The position numbers and the translations under genes are program-made. Source: a bacterium (GTDB lineage Bacteria > Bacillota_I > Bacilli_A > Mycoplasmatales > Mycoplasmoidaceae). Taken from it: 64,000 bases of DNA. Of the stretch, positions 26,712 to 34,772 are shown in pieces; within the stretch, counting starts at the first letter, position 1; each line of letters starts with the position of its first letter. The stretch lies in the NCBI GenBank assembly GCA_017645255.1, contig JAGCPI010000017.1:1-64000 (forward strand), read 5' to 3'. The notes beneath the pieces were generated by a model that had not been told where the DNA came from, did not search any database, and saw only the letters and a list, made by a program, of their open reading frames with translations.

Positions 26712-27512
26712 TTATGTAGAAGGTTGTAACTTACTTTTGCTAATTAATAAAAAAGAACTTCCACTTCCGTTTAAGTAAACATAATAAGTATGATAATTAT
26801 GAACTAAAGTTTGATAAACCAATCTTAGTTCATCATTAACTGCAAAAGCACTTAATAGTAAATTATTTTGTAACAAATTTCATGCTTGGTGTTTGATGAT
26901 CTGCAAACATTTTTCGTACGAATATGAAAAAGTAGAAAATAAAGAAAGGCGATCAAAAGTATCAAATACTGCTTTAGTACTTGTAGTAGTGGGAGTAATT
27001 GCTAATAAGTAATTAATTTCTATTTTTGGCAATGCAATTACTTCGTTACCATATTTGCTTACATATGCTTGATTATATTTTGATAAAAAGAAGCAGATAT
27101 CACTGCCAACGTTTAAAGCAATATCTAATTTTAATTCGCTGTTCAATATGAATTTATTTAATTGCAAAGCATAATCTAAAACTGCAGCACAATCACTGCT
27201 TTCGCCCCCTAAACCACTGCCAAGGGGAATATGTTTAAAAACTGTAACATGATAGTTAAAAGTAAAATTAGAAAAATGGGATTTTAACCATTTTAAACCA
27301 GCGGTTATACTATCGTTATTGATTGTAATTTGCTTATTGTCTTTATAGTAAGCAATCGAATATGCATCAGCAGCTTCAATTATTATTTCATCATAATGCA
27401 TGTAATCGATACACATGATGCTTTGTAACTGATGCTTTACTTCACAATTACTTATTGGTAAAACATTAAGTAGTAGATTAAACTTTGCAAAGGCCTTAAT
27501 GATTTGCTTCAT
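26712..27512 (-). CDS. ispE: 4-diphosphocytidyl-2-C-methyl-D-erythritol kinase
   Basis: 266 residues, a GHMP-family kinase of the MEP isoprenoid pathway. AFAKFNLLLNV at the N-terminus, the ATP-binding loop PLGSGLGGESSDCAAVL (near residues 92-108), NVGSDICFFL and the late LNGSGSSFLL (GHMP motif 3) are present. It is somewhat shorter than typical IspE, but no motif is missing. The ATG overlaps the rsmA 3' end by 17 bases. With dxr at 22431 it shows that this organism makes isoprenoids by the MEP route; the other MEP genes are outside the window. Confidence 0.9.
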
Positions 27513-28308
27513 AAACATTAAACATTCCAATAAATTGCAAATAAGTTAACTCTTGGGCTCTTACTTTACTTGCTTCTTCAATTTGCAAGTAATTGCAAAT
27601 TTCTTTAATTGTTTCTTTTTTGCAAAAACTTTTTAAATTATTGATTAATGTTTTTCGACGCATTAAAAAGCATTTGCTCAAAAATGCTCAATAACGTTCG
27701 TGATCTAAATTTGCATTTAAATCTTTAGATTCTTTTTGCAAATCAACTAAAGTTGAAGACACTTTTGGAGTTGGATAGAAACATGATGCATTTACGTTAA
27801 ATAGTAAATCTATTTTTAAAAAAGTTTGAACGTAAACACTAAACGCTCCATAATCACTGCTATTTTCAAAAGCACTTATTTTGCTTGCTACTTCTTGCTG
27901 CATTAAGAAAATACAGTGATTATTCTTTCATGTATCAATAAAATGCCTAATCATGGCAGTAGTAATACTATATGGAGTATTACTGTAAATTAAAGTATTA
28001 TTTGTTAGTAATTCATTAAATGAAGAAGATAGACAATCTTGATTAATGATGGTTAAATTAGATAATTTTAAACCCTTAAGGTAATTAACTAATTGCGGAT
28101 CAACTTCCACACAAGTCATTGGATAGGTAATGCACAATTCCTTGGTAAGTGCTCCCATGCCTGGTCCAATTTCTAAAAGTGGTGGATTTACAAAAAGAAA
28201 AGAACGAACATAGTTAATGATTCGTTCTTTCGTTTTGACATCAATTAAAAAATTTTGCCCTCATTTTTTTGAAAAACTAAATTGATCTAAAAATTGTTTT
28301 TCATCCAT
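27496..28308 (-). CDS. rsmA: 16S rRNA dimethyladenosine transferase RsmA (KsgA)
   Basis: 270 residues. It dimethylates two adjacent adenines in the 3' end hairpin of 16S rRNA. Visible motifs: KKWGQNFLID at the N-terminus, LEIGPGMGALTKEL (SAM motif I), VEVDPQL, and NTPYSITTAMIRHFI (the catalytic NLPY-type motif, here NTPY). The C-terminal helical domain with RRKTLINNLKSF closes the protein. TGA-Trp codons split it under standard code. It follows yidC by 22 bases and overlaps ispE. Confidence 0.94.
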
Positions 28309-28330
28309 TGTTAATAAGTGAAGATGATTG

Positions 28331-29500
28331 CTAGAAATCCAATCCAAGTTTCTTCCGTTTAACGACATCAGATTTTTGAGTATGACGTCTGCGCATTACG
28401 AAATAGTGAACAATTAAAGCTTGAATAATTGAGAAAATAGCATTAATTACTCAGTAAATTGCAACCCCAGATGGTAGGAAAATTGCAAAAATAACGGATA
28501 GAATTGGTAATCCCCAAGTCATTGCGGCTTGAATACCACCAGATTTCTTTTTAGCATTAATTTCAGCTAAAATTTGAGTTCGGTTATATCCACCATGAAT
28601 CTTTCGCCGCTTGGTTAACATTTGCGGTAAGACTTGCGAAATAATCATGATTGGAATAACGATTAATAGAAGGATTAGATATAATCATCCATTTTCGGTA
28701 AAGTATTGGAAAATTTGGTTATAAGGGGAGTCAGATAGGTTTCAAATATTAAATAAAGTAGTGTATTTAAATGGTCTTAAGATGGTAACAACCCGATAAA
28801 TAATTAAGAATACCGGTAACGTAATGATCATTTGTTCGACCATTACCCCTTGTTTTACATTATTTTTCTTGTAAATTTGGGAGATTTCTTGTTGCTGCAT
28901 CTGTCTTGACTGCGAGTCCTTTGCGCCTTTATATTTTTCTTTGACTGCTGTTATTTGTGAGTTCAGTTCCTGAATCTTTTCAGTCATTATCGCACTTCGG
29001 ACTGAGACGACAATCGAAATGAGCCGAATTAATGCTAGCAATACAATAATTGCTAATAAAGCATTACATCCACCTCATGAGAACCGTAATCCTCACATAA
29101 TTAGAATAACTAATGCACATCCTGGATAAACAAAGTATCCATAGAAAGGTCCATAAGCATTCGTTCAGTTTCCTAGCGTAATCGCAGTATACGTACCCGT
29201 CCCGATATAGACGGCTTGATATTGATAAGCACCTGCTCCTGCAAATTGAGCAGTTGCTGGAAGACCAAATTCAAAACCTTGGCCGATATTAGTTGATTCA
29301 AGAATAGCTGGTTGGGCATATAGGGAAACACAACCCCATAGTCCTAACACAATCATGAACAAGTAGATTGCTATTTTGACAAAGCGTCAAATCAGTTTGG
29401 CGACCTTTTTGGTCATGATAATCTGCTTGTTCTTACCTTGTTCATCGGATCAAAAGGCTGAAACAATTGACTTTTCGATGTTTTTATTTCTTCACAACAT
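28331..29500 (-). CDS. yidC: membrane protein insertase YidC/OxaA
   Basis: 389 residues. YidC inserts and folds membrane proteins alone or with Sec. An N-terminal helix near 40-60 (IAIYLFMIVLGLWGCVSLY) precedes an external loop. The conserved core follows: MWGLRFSWGGCNALLAIIVLLALIR with the Arg of the hydrophilic groove, a cytoplasmic coiled hairpin (QELNSQITAVKEKYKGAKD), and hydrophobic segments up to LPSGVAIYWVINAIFSIIQ. The C-terminus is basic (KRKKLG), as in ribosome-binding YidC tails. The start overlaps rnpA by 17 bases. It belongs to the conserved rpmH-rnpA-yidC unit beside the origin. Confidence 0.94.
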
Positions 29501-29846
29501 TATTTTTAATATTAATTAAACGTCGTTCAGATAGTTTTTGTAAAAAAGTATCTTGTAATAACTTATAGTTTGATACATCAAATTCCTTTTTGGGTATGAC
29601 TACGAGGTCAAAACCATGGGTTAAAAGAAAGCTGTTTTGATAAAATCAACTACGAATTTGACGTTTGATAAAATTTCTTACTACTGATAACTTACTAACC
29701 TTTTTACTCACTGAAATCCCTAATCGAATATTTTGTTCGTGATTATCAAGCAAGTAAAGTGTATAGTACTTCGTATTTATTCTTGCACCAGTTTTAATGC
29801 ATTTAGTAAAATTTTCACTCTTACGAAGATGAAGAAAATCAGCCAT
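29484..29846 (-). CDS. rnpA: ribonuclease P protein component
   Basis: 120 residues. It binds the catalytic RNase P RNA and pre-tRNA leader. The RNR-like motif region reads GISVSKKVSKLSVVRNFIKRQIRS, with the usual basic helix. The C-terminal half continues past a TGA-Trp. Its ATG overlaps the rpmH stop by one base (TAATG). RNase P RNA is not seen in this window. Confidence 0.93.
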
Positions 29847-29992
29847 TATTTCTTATCTGAAACAGTTAAACTATAGCGACCTTTTAGTCTCCTTCTGTAA
29901 ATTACATTTCTACCGCCATGCGTACTCATACGAGCTCGAAAACCATGAACCATCGCACGTCTTCGTTTTTTAGGTTGATATGTTCTTTTCAT
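29846..29992 (-). CDS. rpmH: 50S ribosomal protein L34
   Basis: 48 residues, highly basic: [20 protein letters not shown] at the start, then [19 protein letters not shown]. This is the standard L34 sequence. The gene heads the rpmH-rnpA-yidC unit and is divergent from dnaA across a 54-base gap. Confidence 0.97.
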   Translation of the reverse strand: MKRTYQPKKRRRAMVHGFRARMSTHGGRNVIYRRRLKGRYSLTVSDKK

Positions 29993-30022
29993 ATTAATAA
30001 AAGACCCTCTTGAAAAATTCAA

Positions 30023-30042
30023 AATATATAATATTATATATT
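30023..30042. promoter_or_regulatory. palindromic bidirectional promoter between rpmH and dnaA
   Basis: A perfect 20-bp A/T palindrome with TATAATATTATA at its centre puts a TATAAT-like -10 on both strands. It ends four bases before the dnaA ATG, so a dnaA transcript from it would have almost no leader. A role as part of the origin's unwinding region is equally possible. Confidence 0.55.
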
Positions 30043-30046
30043 AGCA

Positions 30047-31270
30047 ATGCAAAATATAGAACAAATTAGATACGATTTAAAATCGTTATGAATTAATTCA
30101 TTAAAAAATTTGCAATACCTTAAAATCCCTAAACAATTATTTTTTAATTTAATCAAAAATGTTTTTCCAGTTAAATTGGAAAACAATATTTTGTATTTAC
30201 ACTGTCCAAACACAGTCTTAGCACATACAGTTGATCAATTTCGAGATGCAATTTTAAATGAATTAAGAAAAAATGAAAATTTAGAAAAATTACAAAGTTT
30301 ATTTATCGACAATGAAAAAGTCGATAAAACACCTAAACAAAATGTCGATAACTCAAAGCAAGAAATTGAATATGCATGACGATATTTTGAAAATGATGAA
30401 GCAATAAAACTTATAAAAGGATTTATTAATGGTGATGATCAAACATTATTTATTTATGGCCAAAAAAATGCTGGAAAAAGTTTTTTATTAGATAGAATTC
30501 TCGAATATCTCCGGATAAATTGCAAAAAAGTCGTGGAAAAATTCAATAGCAGCACCATCAACTACATTGATTCTAAGAAGGAACCGATGTATATTTTGAT
30601 TGATAATATTGAAGATTTTTCAGAACAAAAAATTAATTTCGTTTTTGAGCTAATTTTACACAGTAAAAAGAACAAATTTATCATTACTTGTCATTCATTA
30701 CCTAACATACTTATCGACCAATTTATTGTTCATAAAAAGTATTATAAAACGGTAAATTTAATTCCAATAAATCGCATAACTATCGACAAAATTTTAAAGA
30801 ATAACATAAAATTTGCAGTCTACCCTGAAGCATATGCATTAATGATTGATTATTTGTTAAATGATCCTAAATCAATCGACACTTTATTAAGCACAATTGA
30901 ACTGTTTTATCAACAAAATAATCAAAAAGTTATTAGTAAATCAGATATCGACATGTTATTGCAAATTCTAGATATCGACTTAAAAACAAAAAAAGTCGAT
31001 AAGTTGATAAAAGAAATTGCCAATAAGTTAAATGTAAGCATTGAAGCTATTCGATCCGAAAACCGCAGTAAGAAGTATGTAACTGCCCGAAGCATCATTG
31101 CATATATATTAAGAAAGAAGAAAAACATGACTTTAACGGAAATTGGAAAATATTTAAACCGTTCTAGCCATTCTACAATTATTAATTTAATTAACTTTTA
31201 TGAACAAAAATTGGTCGATAATGTCGATATCTCTAATATAGTTAATACTGTTGATATATCAAATATATAA
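30047..31270 (+). CDS. dnaA: chromosomal replication initiator DnaA (divergent)
   Basis: 407 residues, shorter than usual. Domain I occupies about 1-85 with almost no linker domain II. The AAA+ domain has a Walker A of IYGQKNAGKSFLLDRI and a Walker B of MYILIDNIEDF, where LLIDD is usual. Domain IV shows TARSIIAYILRKKKNMTLTEIGKYLN, but the DNA-reading signature GRDHTTV is replaced by NRSSHSTI. The tail after domain IV is a repeated VDISNI-type peptide. Identity rests on the fold motifs plus position next to rpmH, dnaN and gyrB. The coding DNA itself contains many TATCGAC repeats (separate entry). The 5' part is read through TGA-Trp at 30089. Confidence 0.9.
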
Positions 31271-31320
31271 AAATATGAATATATATAATAAATATATAAA
31301 TAATAATTTAATAAATTAAT
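30303..31320. other. putative oriC: TTATCGAC-like repeats in dnaA plus AT-rich dnaA-dnaN gap
   Basis: The core ATCGAC (or its complement GTCGAT) occurs at about 30303, 30320, 30344, 30711, 30780, 30874, 30956, 30973, 30995, 31214 and 31223, often as TTATCGACA. This differs by one base from the DnaA box TTATCCACA. The motif contains CG and is rare elsewhere in the window. The last copies abut a roughly 60-base nearly pure A+T stretch (31255-31320) that could unwind. Coding strand also switches at this locus (minus to its left, plus to its right). These points together fit a replication origin. The box assignment is inference. Confidence 0.65.
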
Positions 31321-32412
31321 ATGACAATCAAAACGAAAGAACTTGTACAAGTTTTAAATAAAATTTCATACATTAATCCCAATTTAGCAAAACTTGAAAC
31401 TAAAAATAAAAAACTGTGCATTCGAACTTTTAATAACTACGCAAAAGTTCAATGTGAAATTGATTTAAAGAAAAATTTAGATGAATTCAATATTCTAATA
31501 AATTTAAAAATTTTAAGTTCTTTGCTTTCAAAAATAAATCAAGATGAAATTAATATTGTCCAAGAATCGGGAAAATTAACTATCTCTTACGATCGTTCAA
31601 ACTATAACTTAAATGCAATGGCTGAAGAAAACTTTCCTGACTTCAATTTAACTGTTGATAAAACTTTTGTTGATACTAATTTAACCATCACCCAACTAGG
31701 AGATATTGCTCGATATGTTCTAGGATATGCCACAGATGGAGCTGGTGATGGCAATAAGCTATCTGCTACGGATTGTATTAGCATTGCTACTAAAAATAAA
31801 GCATTGTACGCAGAAGCTACTGATATTAAACGTTTAGCAATTTTAAAAATCAATGATCAAAGTAAAGAAAATTTAAGTTTATTAATCTATAACAAAACCT
31901 TTTCGCAATTAATTCATTTGTTAAATGCGGACAAAAATGTTGCTGTTTTTTCCAATACTAAAAATTTATTAGTGCAAAGCAATAATTGCATCATTGAAAT
32001 TGACTTAATTGCCCAAAATTTCCCTGATTTAGTAAATGCGGTGCGTGATCAAGAAGAAAATGTTGTTGAAATTGACGTTAAAACGCTCATAGATCGCTTA
32101 GAAACGGGAAATTCTATTCTTGGTACATCTAGTTTCCCCATTGTAAATTTTGGCTTTAAATCGAAAGATTTGTTGCTTTCCTTCAAGAGTTCTGAACAAG
32201 GAAACGCTTGTGAAAATATCGATTACAAGAAAATTAAAGGGGAAATGCCTGATTTTTCAATCAACATCAACTACATGTTAGCAGCTTTAAAAAATATTAC
32301 TTCTAAAACTACTAAACTTTCCATCAAGGATAACCTTTCTCCGCTATTTGTTTACGATTTAAGCAATAAAAATTTATTGCAAGTAATATTGCCCTCAAAG
32401 AATATTTATTAG
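31321..32412 (+). CDS. dnaN: DNA polymerase III beta sliding clamp
   Basis: 363 residues, the normal length of the processivity clamp. The family's three-fold clamp pattern is seen, for example EESGKLTISYDRSNYNLNAM region in domain 1, EENFPDF, then LIAQNFPDLVNAV in domain 2 and the C-terminal LLQVILPSKN (family ending is VLMPMR-like). It lies 50 bases after dnaA in the canonical dnaA-dnaN order. No clear Shine-Dalgarno precedes the ATG. Confidence 0.94.
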   Translation: MTIKTKELVQVLNKISYINPNLAKLETKNKKLCIRTFNNYAKVQCEIDLKKNLDEFNILINLKILSSLLSKINQDEINIVQESGKLTISYDRSNYNLNAMAEENFPDFNLTVDKTFVDTNLTITQLGDIARYVLGYATDGAGDGNKLSATDCISIATKNKALYAEATDIKRLAILKINDQSKENLSLLIYNKTFSQLIHLLNADKNVAVFSNTKNLLVQSNNCIIEIDLIAQNFPDLVNAVRDQEENVVEIDVKTLIDRLETGNSILGTSSFPIVNFGFKSKDLLLSFKSSEQGNACENIDYKKIKGEMPDFSININYMLAALKNITSKTTKLSIKDNLSPLFVYDLSNKNLLQVILPSKNIY

Positions 32413-32431
32413 CGTTAGACGTGAAAAGAAA

Positions 32432-32480
32432 GCGTTTAAACGCACAAAAGTTAAGGATTATACCATATATATGGTATAAT
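32432..32480 (+). promoter_or_regulatory. two palindromes and TATAAT promoter upstream of gyrB
   Basis: GCGTTTAAACGC (32432-32443) is a perfect 12-bp palindrome. A second, perfect 24-bp palindrome (32457-32480, half-site ATTATACCATAT) ends in a consensus TATAAT at 32475-32480. T-rich sequence and the gyrB ribosome site AAAGGAGG (32493-32500) follow. The second palindrome could be a dnaN terminator, a gyrB operator over the -10, or both. Confidence 0.6.
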
Positions 32481-32508
32481 TTTTATATATTCAAAGGAGG
32501 CAATCACA

Positions 32509-34740
32509 TTGTTAGAAGATCAAAAGAATAATACGCAGGATGCTTTGACTAATCAAGGTAAGAAATCCTGTTCAGACGATAAACAACAAAATGCCAATAA
32601 TCAAACTATAGATTCTACCAGTTTAAATTCAGCAAGTGAATACACTGGAGAATCTATTCTACATTTAAAGGGTCTTGATCCAGTTCGTAAAACTCCAGGA
32701 ATGTACATTAAAGATACTGGATTTGAAGGTCTTCACCAAATGGTGAATGAAATCGTTGAAAACTCAATTGATGAAGTAACCGCTGGGTATGCTACTTACA
32801 TCAAAGTTACTTTGCATAGAGATGGTAGTGTTGAAGTTGAAGACGATGGAAGAGGAATTCCAGTTGATAATGCTCAAGGAACTGATATTCCTGCGGTGCA
32901 AGCAATTTTCACTGATTTAAACTGTGGTGGCAAATTCAACAACAAATCATACGCCACTAGTGGTGGATTACATGGAGTTGGCTCAAGCGTTGTTAATGCT
33001 TTATCTGAATATCTGGAAGTTTGAGTAAAAAGAAATGGTCATATTTACTACATTAAGTTTGTGAACGGTGATAAAGAAATTACTCCCCTTAAAATCGTTG
33101 GTGATTGTGAAGGCACTGGAACCAGAATTATTTTTAAACCTGACCATAACTACATGGAAAACGTTCCATTTAGTCATGACCGGATTTCTGCTCGTTTAAA
33201 ACAATTAGCATTTTTAAACAAAGGCTTAAAAATTACTTTTATTGATGAAAATCCAAAACCTAAGCAAACTTTTAAAGATGCCTCATCACAAGAATTTCAA
33301 AATTCGCAAGATGATAGTGATAATAGCGAACCAGTAATGCTCAATAGTGATGATAATAGTAATGCTATTGGCGATGCCAAAATCTATTTAGATCGAATTG
33401 CCCAAGTTAGTGCTATTGAAGCATGACCAATTGAAGAATGACAATTTAACGGTGGCATTCAAGAATATGTTGGTGATTTAATTCGCAATGAAAGTCCAAT
33501 TGGACCAGTAATTTATATCAACGAAAAAGTCGAAGATAACTACGATCGCAAGAGCAAAGATAAGGAAAACAATGTGATTGTTGAACTTGCGTTTGCTTAC
33601 TGTGAAGAAGAAAAACATGCTTCAATCTTTACCTTTTGTAACAACATTTTTACATCGGATGGGGGAACTCATCTTGATGGATTTAAAGATGCTTTAAAAG
33701 CCACTTTACGGCATTATAACGAAGAACATCATGTTTACAAGAATGACAAAGAAGGCCTTAAATTAAACAACGATGATGTTATTTCCGGTTTATCAGCTAT
33801 TTTGTCATTAAAAGCTAGTGATCCAATGTTTGACAGCCAAGCTAAGCGAAAAGTTTCAAATCCTGGATTTCGACGGATTGTAAACGAAGTTGTTAGTGAA
33901 AAATTTGAAAAATACTTGGTTGAAAATCCAGAATTGGCTAAAAAAATTGTTGAAAAAGTTTATTCGAATGCATTAGCACGTAAGAAAGCAGAAGATGCTT
34001 TTAATGCTGCTAAACGTAAGAGTGTGCTTGGTAATAACTCATTACCAGGCAAATTAGCGGACTGTTCGACTACCGATACTTCAATTTCAGAATTGTACTT
34101 AGTCGAAGGTGATAGTGCGGGAGGAAGTGCTAAGTTAGGTCGCGACCGGGAATACCAAGCAATTTTGCCACTTCGTGGTAAGATAATGAACGTTGAAAAA
34201 GCAAATGATGAAAATGCTTATAACAGCGAAGTTATTCAAAACATGATTATTGCAATTGGAACTGGGGTTAAAGACCAATTTGATTTAACAAAATTGCGTT
34301 ATGACAAGATTATCATCATGACCGATGCTGATGTCGATGGAGCTCACATTCAAATTTTACTATTAACATTTTTTTACAACTACATGCGTCCTCTAATCGA
34401 AAATGGTCATATTTATGTGGCCCAACCTCCTTTATACAAAGCATCATGAGGTAAAAATAATAAATACTTTTACAAAGATGAAGAATTAGATACTTGAAAA
34501 AATTCCATTGGTAAAAACGTTCACTATTCAATTCAACGCTACAAAGGGTTAGGGGAAATGAACCCTGAACAATTGTGAGAAACTACGATGGATCCTGAAC
34601 AACGAATGATGAAAAAGATAAGTATTGTTGATGCCATGAAAGCAGATGCTGATTTTGAATTGCTAATGGGTGAAGATGTGCAACCACGGCGCAATTACAT
34701 CATTGAAAATGCGACTTTCGTCAAGAATATTGACGCTTAA
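32509..34740 (+). CDS. gyrB: DNA gyrase subunit B
   Basis: 743 residues, longer than the roughly 640 of typical GyrB. This ATPase subunit of gyrase drives negative supercoiling. GHKL motifs: NEIVENSIDEVTAGY, DDGRGIPV, TSGGLHGVGSSVVNALS. TOPRIM motifs: LVEGDSAGGSAK and MTDADVDGAHI. The extra length lies in a roughly 50-residue polar N-terminal extension and an acidic Asn/Ser/Asp-rich insert near residues 245-295. The start is TTG 32509, 8 bases after a perfect AAAGGAGG; no better ATG is available. Followed by gyrA after 32 bases. Confidence 0.95.
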
Positions 34741-34772
34741 TTAATAATTAACATACCCAAAGGATTGTGATT

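Noticed and set aside
30303..31229. CRISPR-like array in dnaA
   Set aside because: The repeated word is only 8-9 bases, irregularly spaced and inside coding sequence on both orientations.
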